Of a DNA stretch of 6,497 bases, positions 1 to 5,708 are shown in pieces. A model generated the notes under the pieces. That model made no database searches, was not told the DNA's origin, and was given only the letters and a program-made list of their open reading frames with translations. Both the position numbers and the translations under genes were made by a program. Within the stretch, counting starts at the first letter, position 1, and each line of letters begins with the position of its first letter. The DNA is taken from positions 1-6,497 of the forward strand of contig CAKXIK010000080.1 of the NCBI GenBank assembly GCA_934875675.1. Direction: 5' to 3'. The stretch comes from an uncultured bacterium. GTDB lineage: Bacteria > Bacillota > Clostridia > Oscillospirales > Acutalibacteraceae.

Positions 1-392
1 CATTTGAACAGGAGAAACAGAAGCAGGAAGATTTAGGACTTCATTGCGAGGTCACGATTGACGGATATACAGATTTTATTTTCATCAATCGTTTTGGTCA
101 GGCACAGCACCAAGCCACACTCAACAAAGCAATCCGAAGAATTATCCGTGATTGCAATGATGAGCAGTTTTTGCACAGTGATGAACCTGATGTGTTACTT
201 CCTCATTTTAGCTGCCACTCGCTTAGACATACATTTACAACAAGAATGTGTGAAGCTGGAGTAAATATAAAGGTCATTCAAGACGCACTCGGACATTCAG
301 ATATTTCAACTACACTGAACATCTATGCTGATGTTACAAAAGAAATGAAAGCGGAAGAGTTCAAAGGATTGGATAGCTACTTCAAAGTATAA
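1..392 (+). CDS. Tyrosine recombinase/integrase, C-terminal part (5' truncated by window edge)
   Basis: The reading frame is open from base 3 and ends with TAA at 390-392, giving 129 visible residues; the N-terminus lies to the left of the window. It matches the catalytic domain of phage/Tn916-type tyrosine recombinases. The box HSLRHTF supplies the His and second Arg of the catalytic set (visible residues 72 and 75), LGHSD supplies the next His (98), and NIYADV supplies the Tyr nucleophile (108). The first catalytic Arg and the Lys must lie off-window. The family cuts and rejoins DNA at attachment sites through a covalent Tyr-DNA intermediate, so this should excise and integrate the element carrying it. 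All residues expected in this part are present, so it looks functional. A T-tailed terminator follows 19 nt after the stop. Tn916-like elements carry int at one end, which fits the gene-poor DNA that follows. The exact subfamily is not certain. Confidence 0.93.
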   Translation, partial: FEQEKQKQEDLGLHCEVTIDGYTDFIFINRFGQAQHQATLNKAIRRIIRDCNDEQFLHSDEPDVLLPHFSCHSLRHTFTTRMCEAGVNIKVIQDALGHSDISTTLNIYADVTKEMKAEEFKGLDSYFKV

Positions 393-411
393 TATTGGAC
401 TTCACATACAG

Positions 412-450
412 AAAGAGAACATACAGAGTGTTGTGTGTTCTTTTTTCTTG
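412..450 (+). terminator. Intrinsic terminator after the integrase gene
   Basis: Bases 416-425 (AGAACATACA) pair with 432-441 (TGTGTGTTCT), with one T-G wobble. The stem can be extended by A-T pairs, plus one G-T, to 412-425/432-445. The loop is 6 nt, and the right arm runs straight into a T-rich tail (441-449). It sits 19 nt after the integrase stop codon and is the natural end of that transcript. Confidence 0.8.
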
Positions 451-493
451 TTCTGAAGCAGGAAAAGATAAGGCTGCGTTACTTTGATGTGGA

Positions 494-522
494 TTGACAT
501 TGTAAATAAGAGAAGTTATAAT
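494..522 (+). promoter_or_regulatory. Perfect-consensus sigma-70/sigma-A promoter
   Basis: TTGACA at 494-499 and TATAAT at 517-522 are separated by exactly 17 bases, matching the housekeeping consensus at all twelve positions. Transcription should begin near 529 and run rightward, giving a leader of roughly 115 nt before the small broken gene at 646. It lies just after the integrase terminator, so it does not drive int. Its next stop signal is the hairpin at 864-896. Confidence 0.75.
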
Positions 523-535
523 TTCTTGTATATGA

Positions 536-551
536 ATATGCTCTTGCATAT
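536..551 (+). repeat. Small hairpin in the early leader
   Basis: ATATGC (536-541) and GCATAT (546-551) form a perfect 6-bp inverted repeat with a TCTT loop, starting about 7 nt after the predicted transcription start. An overlapping alternative pairs GTATATG (528-534) with CATATAC (547-553). It could be a 5' stabilising hairpin or a protein-binding site. It has no T-tail, so it is not a terminator. Confidence 0.4.
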
Positions 552-564
552 ACTACTATCGCCC

Positions 565-593
565 TACATCATTTACATCATATTTTACATCAT
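565..593 (+). repeat. Three direct copies of TACATCAT
   Basis: The octamer TACATCAT occurs at 565-572, 574-581 and 586-593, with start-to-start spacings of 9 and 12 bases. Short direct repeats near the end of an integrative element, next to int, are typical of arm-type sites bound by the integrase N-terminal domain or an accessory factor. The role is inferred; the repeats are directly visible. Confidence 0.55.
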
Positions 594-645
594 TTGCCCG
601 CAAAGTGACTCAAAGTAGAGCAAAAATATGAAGTATGGGGGATAA

Positions 646-831
646 TTGGAATATGGAGAATTTAATAGTATTAACACCAGCTTGGTCGAGTATGAAAGAA
701 CCACAAAAAAGCTCCCGACAATGCGCCGAATTGACGGCCAAATCTAAGCATTCATTGCTGGACTTTCAATGGGTTGTGCAATACTCTTACACCCTTTCGT
801 GATCAAAACCCGCGAGACCATCTCCAAATGA
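646..831 (+). pseudogene. Small putative membrane-protein gene with an in-frame TAA
   Basis: The frame starting at TTG 646 (GGGGGAT just upstream as a possible ribosome binding site) reads 34 codons, including a protein-like stretch TMRRIDGQI. It then hits TAA at 745-747 and continues without further stops to TGA at 829-831. The part after the stop (AFIAGLSMGCAILLHPFVI) is a plausible membrane helix followed by a basic tail. Ignoring the stop, the product would be about 61 residues: a charged N-terminus and one C-terminal membrane segment. The consensus promoter lies about 120 nt upstream and a strong terminator begins 33 nt downstream, so this looks like a complete transcription unit whose gene has acquired a nonsense mutation. 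The family is not recognised with certainty and the TTG start is a guess. A 55-codon ORF in another frame (ATG 635 to TGA 802) is the main alternative, but its serine-rich composition looks less like a protein. Confidence 0.42.
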
Positions 832-863
832 CACGCTCATACGATTAATCACCACCTAATATA

Positions 864-896
864 AGCCCGCTGAGAAATCAGCGGGCTATTTATTTT
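864..896 (+). terminator. Strong intrinsic terminator
   Basis: Bases 864-873 (AGCCCGCTGA) and 878-887 (TCAGCGGGCT) form a perfect 10-bp GC-rich stem with a GAAA tetraloop, followed on the + strand by ATTTATTTT. This is a textbook terminator for the transcript that begins at the promoter near 494. The tail on the other strand (TATATTAGG) is poorer. It could still act weakly on transcripts arriving from the leftward operon, for which no better terminator is visible. Confidence 0.88.
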
Positions 897-1036
897 GGGC
901 TCATTGCGTTCCAAACAATTGTAGTATGAAATCACGCAGGTGCTTTTTATAAAATCTTAAAAAAATAATCCTCCTTGTTCAGGAAAAGTGCATTAGCATT
1001 TACACTGTTTTGTGCGCGGTACAGAATGATCATCTT
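897..1036. other. Gene-free convergence region between the element end and the operon
   Basis: I see no gene here. It contains an AT-rich stretch (944-968) and, on the - strand, a perfect AAGGAGG (970-976) without a usable start codon close behind it. No tRNA and no convincing - strand terminator for the leftward operon were found. A weak AGTG/CACT pairing near 986-1006 is too short to call. Confidence 0.5.
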
Positions 1037-1969
1037 CTAAACAGATATTTTGGCTGGTTCCATTCTGTTTTTGGAGCTGTCTTGATATCCCGAATCAAAG
1101 ATGAGGGTACGATATTGCTGTGGGGTCATTCCGTTTTCATCCTTAAACTTTTTAATAAAATAGCTTGTTGTCAGGTAACCGGATTTTTCCCCAATATCGG
1201 CCACGCTTTTGGACGTAGACGCTAAAAATATTTTTGCTTTTTGTAGCCGTACACGATTCAGATAATCCGGAAATTTTAGTCCGGTCTGGTGGGAAAACAA
1301 TTTTGAAAACGCATAATAGTTCATATTCAGCGCATCAGCGACTGTTTCCATCGTAATAGGCTCCATATAATGGTATTCTACAAACACAAAAATTTTCTTT
1401 AACGTAGGAATAATATCAATATCCTTTTTCAGAACATCCGGCGTTGTGCACTCTTCTCTCCATGAGCGTACAATCCATAACAGAAGCTGCACAATATTGG
1501 CTCTAATGGCCACCTCATAGCCAAAATCTTTATTTTCGCTTTCCAGAATCATGCTTTGCATCAGCTTTGGTATTTCGGTCGAATGCAGTTTTTCTTTTGT
1601 AAACACCCGATCGCAAAGCATTGCAGCCGTTGAAAATGAACTCAGAAATGATGTTTCCGCCTCGGAATTTCCAAATCTACAGAGCATGTCCGGATTGAAC
1701 TTGATCACCAAATAGCGATTGTCGCCATCTCCGGTGGGATGAAGATTATGAACCTCATCAATCAAAACCACGGCCATATCCCCTGCCTGCAGTGAATATA
1801 TTTCATCCTGAATTCCCACCGCAAAGGAACCTTGGGTACAATAAAGAATTTCCACACAATCGTGGTAATGCGCCGGAGTGATCATATTTCCTGACTTGGA
1901 CTGCATCCGTACGCTGAAACAATTATTATCGTATTCCGGGAATTTTACTATCTCACAGTTTGCTTTCAT
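1037..1969 (-). CDS. AraC-family transcriptional regulator with N-terminal cupin sensor
   Basis: The 310-residue protein has the standard AraC-type length and layout. Residues about 25-95 form a cupin-like ligand-binding domain: PAHYHDCVEILY contributes the His/Glu cluster, followed by a YSLQAGDMAVV strand pair. Residues about 190-288 form the double helix-turn-helix. Its first motif is around METVADALNMNYYAFSKLF (207-225), and the second is VADIGEKSGYLTTSYFIKKFK, ending in the family signature NGMTPQQYR (279-287). The start at 1969 is supported by GGAAAGGAG 11 nt upstream. It is the last gene of the leftward cluster, 93 nt after the enolase-superfamily gene, in the same orientation. By analogy with AraC/RhaS/MelR-type proteins, it probably binds the pathway substrate and activates the neighbouring catabolic genes. 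The ligand is unknown. The gap before it could hold its own promoter, but I see no good -35/-10 pair. Confidence 0.93.
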   Translation of the reverse strand: MKANCEIVKFPEYDNNCFSVRMQSKSGNMITPAHYHDCVEILYCTQGSFAVGIQDEIYSLQAGDMAVVLIDEVHNLHPTGDGDNRYLVIKFNPDMLCRFGNSEAETSFLSSFSTAAMLCDRVFTKEKLHSTEIPKLMQSMILESENKDFGYEVAIRANIVQLLLWIVRSWREECTTPDVLKKDIDIIPTLKKIFVFVEYHYMEPITMETVADALNMNYYAFSKLFSHQTGLKFPDYLNRVRLQKAKIFLASTSKSVADIGEKSGYLTTSYFIKKFKDENGMTPQQYRTLIFDSGYQDSSKNRMEPAKISV

Positions 1970-1980
1970 CTGGCTGACTT

Positions 1981-1989
1981 CTCCTTTCC
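1981..1989 (-). promoter_or_regulatory. Ribosome binding site of the AraC-family gene
   Basis: On the - strand this reads GGAAAGGAG, 11 nt before the ATG ending at 1969. It is the strongest Shine-Dalgarno match among the cluster's starts and fixes the regulator's start codon. Confidence 0.7.
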
Positions 1990-2033
1990 AATCGATCGGG
2001 CAGCTTTACCCTATTCCTGACAAACAGTTCTTT

Positions 2034-2056
2034 GCTGCGGAAATTTATTGCGCAGC
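2034..2056 (-). repeat. Inverted repeat between the enolase-fold and AraC genes
   Basis: GCTGCG (2034-2039) and CGCAGC (2051-2056) are a 6-bp GC-rich inverted repeat with an 11-nt AT-rich spacer. It lies 7 nt after the stop codon of the enolase-superfamily gene and about 65 nt before the regulator start. On the - strand no T-run follows, so it is not a classical terminator. It may be an operator half-site pair or an mRNA-processing or partial-attenuation hairpin. Confidence 0.35.
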
Positions 2057-2062
2057 CATTGG

Positions 2063-3367
2063 TCAGACAAAGGAAGCCGTTCCCTGCAGAATTTCATCTG
2101 CATACATCTGATTTTCAACCAGCTTGGCGGCAGCGGTATCAAAAAGATAATCTGTTTGGTAAACGCCTTGCTTTGCACTGGCCGCCGCTCTAATTTCCGG
2201 CGAAAGGTTGGATTCCATTCGATCCCAGTTTCGATAATTCTGGCAACCATTTGTCTCAAACGCACCCAGTTTCATCTGCGGCAGCGGTGCAATTCTTGCT
2301 GCAAAATTTTTGTTCCATTCCACCAGCATCGGATTGACGGTAAGATCGGCACAAAAACAAGGAACTTGCCTTTTGTACGCTTCTTTCAGAATACGGAAGC
2401 TGCCGGTCAGCGTTTTGGCAATGGGTTTTAGTGCAATGGCTCCGTATCCCTGTTCAATCCGGTCGATTGCATGCTGAACATCATGTACGCTTTCGTCTGC
2501 CGCAATGCGAACCGGCAAGTCATGCACGTCTGTGTGATTCTGCTCGTCAAAGGGCTCTTCTAACAGCAAAATTCTATCCTGAGCCTTTATCTGCTCCGCA
2601 AAATCAAGCAGCTTTCGCAGAGTAGTCTTATCGGGGTACCTTCCGTTTGCATCCAGATAATAAACAATTTTTCCGGATTCGGAATCTGGATTGTCAATAT
2701 CTTTCACCGCTTCATGAATCTGCCGGAGCCGCATCTCATCCCACTCCAGCATGCTTTGGATGTCCTCTCGACCGGTGGGGTCATTTCCGATTTTAATCTT
2801 CAGAAAACGGCTTTCTTCGCGCGCAATTCTTTTCACTTCGCAAATTTCCATGTGATAGGGGATCAGCGAAATTTGTGCCAGCTTTTCATGGTGTTCCCGC
2901 ATGGCAAATCGGGTATCCGAAGGAATCAGTCCATCAAATGAGAAAATTTTATTTTCTTTTGCAAAAAGGCTCCATACCGCAAAATCGACGGCAACCAGTG
3001 AATTTAACGCAAATGTGGTGCGAAGTTTCGGGTTTTCGCTGATTTTTTTTCCGAATTCCAAAACCTTTGGAAGCAGATAATCAAAAACTTGTTCTGGCTG
3101 TTCGAAACAAAATCCCGGTAAAAGACCGACTGCATAATTGGTCATTAAAAACATCAGTGCATTGCCGCCGCTGGAGCCTTGCTTTGCAAACACCGCAGCA
3201 TCTGACCACAGAACACTTTGAGTGGCAAGTCCGGTTGCCTGTTGTTTTTCGCTTTTTAACTGCACCGCAACCTGCCACAACTCATTGACTGCATTTCCCT
3301 TAAATCCAAAAGCACCCTTGAGCGGTTCTCTTACAAACTCTGCTTTTGCTGCCTGAATTTGAATCAT
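2063..3367 (-). CDS. Enolase-superfamily enzyme (mandelate racemase/muconate lactonizing type)
   Basis: The 434-residue protein shows the enolase-superfamily barrel motifs in order. KIKIG (190-194) gives the KxK acid/base pair of the second strand. LDANGRY (metal Asp at 239), LLLEEPF (Glu 270/271) and AADES (Asp 291) give the Mg-binding set. ALKPIAK (Lys 314/318) is the sixth-strand lysine region. Lysines on both sides of the barrel are the arrangement of the muconate-lactonizing/dipeptide-epimerase branch, whereas mandelate racemase uses a His-Asp dyad. It should abstract a proton next to a carboxylate; racemisation/epimerisation or elimination are the options, and the substrate is unknown. 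Databases tend to name such proteins L-Ala-D/L-Glu epimerase-like, which is unproven here. I chose ATG 3367 over ATG 3385 because GGTGAT sits 6 nt upstream and the start overlaps the preceding stop as ATGA, which implies translational coupling. Confidence 0.88.
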   Translation of the reverse strand: MIQIQAAKAEFVREPLKGAFGFKGNAVNELWQVAVQLKSEKQQATGLATQSVLWSDAAVFAKQGSSGGNALMFLMTNYAVGLLPGFCFEQPEQVFDYLLPKVLEFGKKISENPKLRTTFALNSLVAVDFAVWSLFAKENKIFSFDGLIPSDTRFAMREHHEKLAQISLIPYHMEICEVKRIAREESRFLKIKIGNDPTGREDIQSMLEWDEMRLRQIHEAVKDIDNPDSESGKIVYYLDANGRYPDKTTLRKLLDFAEQIKAQDRILLLEEPFDEQNHTDVHDLPVRIAADESVHDVQHAIDRIEQGYGAIALKPIAKTLTGSFRILKEAYKRQVPCFCADLTVNPMLVEWNKNFAARIAPLPQMKLGAFETNGCQNYRNWDRMESNLSPEIRAAASAKQGVYQTDYLFDTAAAKLVENQMYADEILQGTASFV

Positions 3368-4452
3368 CTTTCTATCACCGTCCATGGCTGATGCAGTCCG
3401 GCCTCATGAAATTCTGTACACAGCCGCATGGTTTCAGCTGCATCCTCCAATGCGAGCGCAGGCTTTTCACCCACGGCAACACGACGCAGGATATCCCAGT
3501 TTTGTCCCCTTGTATTATGAAAATGCTCGTGGTCCTGTTCCTTGTCCCATGTATATGTCTGCACCAGACGGCACTCACAATCCTTTAGCGTGGGATCACC
3601 TGCATGCTGATAAAGCCGCAGCTGACGCTGAAACACGTCAATTTCAATGGCCCCCTTCGTCCCCGTAATCACATAGTTGAGCTTATGCCCGTCACGATCC
3701 TGATCAAAGAGATCCTGATGCATGGTAAGCATATCAGAATTTCCGGTGGGTGCCGCTGTCATGGTAAAGAACAGCTGGCTGACCGCACCGTCCTCAAATG
3801 AATAAGATACATGAATGTTGTCTTCAATTCCAAAGTACGGAAGGACATTGGGGACGGACGTCATGACAAAACGGTTGACACGGGATCCGTTCCACCAGCG
3901 AACCAGATCAATATAATGACAGAGTTTTTCATGAATCATGCTCCCCGATCTTGACGGATCGAGCCGCCAAGCTGTGCGGGAATAAGGAGAGCAGGAATAG
4001 GTATAGTGGTAGCTGACCGGTTTGCCGATTCTTCCTTCGTCAATCATCTGTTTGGCAAGTACATAAACTCTGGAATATCTCAGCTCCAGTCCAACCTGAA
4101 TAAAGCCCCCTGTTTCCTTTTGCACCTGCAGCAGGCCTTCCATTTCTTCAAAGGTCAGACCAATCGGCTTTTCTGTCATAACGGCCTTTTCCGCCCGAAG
4201 CGCCTGAATCGCAAGCGGAACGTGCGATTCATTGCTGGATGCGATATATACCAGCTTGACATCCGAATCCTTGAGAATATTGTCCAGATTTCCCGTTACT
4301 TCAATTCCGTACTTTTCATGCGTTTTGTTCAATGCTTCGGGGTTGATATCATAGCCGATAATGGATTTCAAATATGGTGAATCACTGATATTTTCAATGA
4401 TAGTTCCTCCCATTGCCCCGCAGCCCAACAGCCCTACCTTAATTTTATTCAT
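3364..4452 (-). CDS. Gfo/Idh/MocA-family NAD(P)-dependent oxidoreductase (362 aa)
   Basis: The N-terminal Rossmann fold begins at once with VGLLGCGAMG (residues 6-15), the dinucleotide-binding GxGxxG loop. ASSNESH (71-77) follows, then TEKPIG (93-98) with the family's catalytic-site lysine (95). In the C-terminal domain, EKLCHYIDLVRWW contains the usual His (179) and Asp (182) pair near the substrate. The length is normal for glucose-fructose/inositol dehydrogenase relatives, which oxidise or reduce a hydroxyl/keto group of sugars or cyclitols with NAD(P). I chose ATG 4452 because the fold starts there and AAAGGA plus GGAG lie just upstream. The frame is open to 4554, but that extension would overlap the preceding gene by 74 nt and lacks family-like sequence. 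The gene starts 28 nt after the previous stop, and its own stop overlaps the next start (ATGA). The substrate cannot be read from the sequence. Confidence 0.92.
   Translation of the reverse strand: MNKIKVGLLGCGAMGGTIIENISDSPYLKSIIGYDINPEALNKTHEKYGIEVTGNLDNILKDSDVKLVYIASSNESHVPLAIQALRAEKAVMTEKPIGLTFEEMEGLLQVQKETGGFIQVGLELRYSRVYVLAKQMIDEGRIGKPVSYHYTYSCSPYSRTAWRLDPSRSGSMIHEKLCHYIDLVRWWNGSRVNRFVMTSVPNVLPYFGIEDNIHVSYSFEDGAVSQLFFTMTAAPTGNSDMLTMHQDLFDQDRDGHKLNYVITGTKGAIEIDVFQRQLRLYQHAGDPTLKDCECRLVQTYTWDKEQDHEHFHNTRGQNWDILRRVAVGEKPALALEDAAETMRLCTEFHEAGLHQPWTVIER
3374..3379 (-). promoter_or_regulatory. Ribosome binding site deciding the enolase-family start
   Basis: On the - strand GGTGAT lies 6 nt before ATG 3367 and matches part of the anti-Shine-Dalgarno complement GGAGGTGATC. 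The alternative ATG at 3385 has only a weak GAGG-like match. The site lies within the last codons of the preceding oxidoreductase gene, as expected for coupled translation. Confidence 0.6.
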
Positions 4453-4480
4453 TTTTCTCCATTCCTTTCTGCCAACCGGT

Positions 4481-5668
4481 TCAATGGTTTTTGAAGACAA
4501 AGTCGTACTCATCAATTGCAATTTTAACTGGAAGACCCAGTCTGGCAGATTCAACCGCCTTTAAGGTAACGAGCGTAGCGCGTGCTCCGTCCAGAGCGCT
4601 GCACGGCGATTTTGCTCCCAGCAGAATGCAGTCCACCAGTTTGTCCAGCATTCCGTAATGCCCTTTATCCACTACCGGCATAGCAAGTTCATCGCATTTT
4701 GTGTTTCTCTTATTGCGCTCAATAGCTTTATTAATCAGTCTCATCGAGCCTTCGCCTTCGGTAACTTCCGGATATGGATCTTCCTTGAACGGATAATCAA
4801 TTTTTGTGGGACCTTCAATTCCCCCGATTCTGAGCTGCAGAAAATGATCCAACTGCAGACTCATTCCGTTATTATAGATTTCAACCAGCTCTTTCGGATG
4901 GTCAAAGCTGCCAACCGCCGCGTCAAAAATTGTACAGATGGACTGATCCTCAAACTGCAGAGTGATGGACTGGTTGAGCCGCGACCATCCCTCTGTATAA
5001 ACCTTGACGGGCTCACATCCCATAAAGTTGCAGGCAAGATCGACAAAGTGGCACAGTTCTCCCATAATTGCGCCTTGTCCGATGTATGGATCCATTGCAT
5101 AAGATTTAAAGGATTTGAAATCATCGTTGACACGCATCAGGATCATGGTTGCTTTGGATTCCTTCATGTCCTGATTATCGTCATCACCATAGCGTAGATA
5201 CCGCCACGGAGCACATTTGGGATTTGCGCGGTGCTCATCGAGAATCCGTTTTGCATCCATCATAATCGGAGCACAGCGGCGATTAAAGCCAACCACCAGT
5301 TCCACACCAGTTTCGCGGATAATCTTCATGATTTCGTAGGCTTCGCGCATGGTTGTGGCCATCGGTTTTTCCACATAAATGTGTTTTCCGTTTCTTGCAG
5401 CAGCTGCAATTAGCTCCAGACGAACATCATGTGTTGTCAAAATCATAACACCCTGTACTTCGGGATCATTGATAATATCATGGTAGTCCTTGGTCAAGTT
5501 TTCTGGCGTATAATGTTCCTTTACATACTGCAGGTTCGCGTCCATCAGATCGCAGCACCATTTTACACGAATTCTGGGGTTGGAAAATGCATTTCCCAAA
5601 TGCATGCCCTGTGCAATCAATCCGCATCCAATGATTCCTAATACCGCTTTCTTCTCCGTCATAATCAT
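4481..5668 (-). CDS. Gfo/Idh/MocA-family NAD(P)-dependent oxidoreductase (395 aa)
   Basis: This is a second, clearly different member of the same superfamily as the gene that follows it. The Rossmann glycine loop is LGIIGCGLIAQG (residues 10-21). The catalytic-site motif is VEKPMAT (99-105, Lys 101). The substrate-domain motif is GAIMGELCHFVDLACNF, with Glu 204, His 207 and Asp 210. It is longer than the 362-residue neighbour: the segment around 145-195, rich in charged residues (RYGDDDNQDMKE), is a visible extra, and the region near 285-335 appears expanded too. Two ATGs (5668 and 5662) are equally possible, with AAGG-type ribosome binding sites 7 to 8 nt upstream. I list the longer form. 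It lies 40 nt after the hydrolase gene, with a small hairpin in the gap. Paired Gfo/Idh/MocA enzymes often catalyse successive or opposite redox steps on one sugar, which is my inference here. Confidence 0.92.
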   Translation of the reverse strand: MIMTEKKAVLGIIGCGLIAQGMHLGNAFSNPRIRVKWCCDLMDANLQYVKEHYTPENLTKDYHDIINDPEVQGVMILTTHDVRLELIAAAARNGKHIYVEKPMATTMREAYEIMKIIRETGVELVVGFNRRCAPIMMDAKRILDEHRANPKCAPWRYLRYGDDDNQDMKESKATMILMRVNDDFKSFKSYAMDPYIGQGAIMGELCHFVDLACNFMGCEPVKVYTEGWSRLNQSITLQFEDQSICTIFDAAVGSFDHPKELVEIYNNGMSLQLDHFLQLRIGGIEGPTKIDYPFKEDPYPEVTEGEGSMRLINKAIERNKRNTKCDELAMPVVDKGHYGMLDKLVDCILLGAKSPCSALDGARATLVTLKAVESARLGLPVKIAIDEYDFVFKNH

Positions 5669-5681
5669 AACCTTACCTTTC

Positions 5682-5697
5682 CTGAATCAAAATTCAG
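5682..5697 (-). repeat. Intercistronic hairpin before the first oxidoreductase gene
   Basis: CTGAAT (5682-5687) and ATTCAG (5692-5697) make a perfect 6-bp inverted repeat with a 4-nt loop, placed directly before the ribosome binding site of the 395-aa oxidoreductase gene. No T-run follows on the - strand, so termination is unlikely. It could shape mRNA processing or translation, or be an operator. Confidence 0.45.
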
Positions 5698-5708
5698 TCC
5701 TATTATAT

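Larger units (their letters stand above)
480..617. repeat. CAAAGT repeats: a direct pair and a distant inverted copy
   Basis: CAAAGT occurs twice, ten bases apart (601-606 and 611-616), about one helical turn. The octamer TCAAAGTA at 610-617 has a perfect inverted copy, TACTTTGA, at 480-487. The two arms flank the consensus promoter and the TACATCAT copies. Such an arrangement could be recombinase arm sites or an operator. It may also be chance, given the AT-rich composition. Confidence 0.35.
1..960. mobile_element. Probable end of an integrative element (right boundary uncertain)
   Basis: The integrase fragment followed by about 550 bases of gene-poor DNA with short direct repeats, a strong promoter, two terminators and a degraded small gene is the usual arrangement at the int end of Tn916-like or prophage-like elements. 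The boundary is not proven because the other end lies outside the window. Two candidates are the repeat cluster near 565-617 and the AT-rich stretch at 944-968, whose T-run then A-run layout resembles Tn916-family targets. From about 1037 rightward the DNA is an ordinary metabolic operon on the opposite strand. Confidence 0.4.

Noticed and set aside
58..264. A 68-codon ORF on the + strand overlapping the integrase fragment
   Set aside because: It is another frame of the integrase gene; the integrase frame carries all the expected catalytic motifs.
986..1006. Possible terminator for the leftward operon (AGTG/CACT pairing)
   Set aside because: Only 4 bp of stem with a 12-nt loop and no proper T-run on the - strand.
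393..1036. tRNA gene as attachment site, or a CRISPR array
   Set aside because: No cloverleaf could be formed, and the short repeats are too short and too closely spaced for a CRISPR array.
2048..2431. A 127-codon + strand ORF opposite the enolase-family gene
   Set aside because: Antisense shadow; basic and cysteine-rich translation with no recognisable motif, while the - strand frame has complete family motifs.
4006..4380. A 124-codon + strand ORF opposite the 362-aa oxidoreductase
   Set aside because: Antisense shadow with no recognisable domain.
4453..4554. Upstream extension of the 362-aa oxidoreductase to ATG 4554
   Set aside because: It would overlap the preceding gene by 74 nt and add sequence ahead of the Rossmann strand that the family does not have; ATG 4452 has ribosome binding sequences.
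4658..5197. A 179-codon + strand ORF opposite the 395-aa oxidoreductase
   Set aside because: Long, but antisense to a gene with clear motifs; no ribosome binding site or family-like sequence seen.
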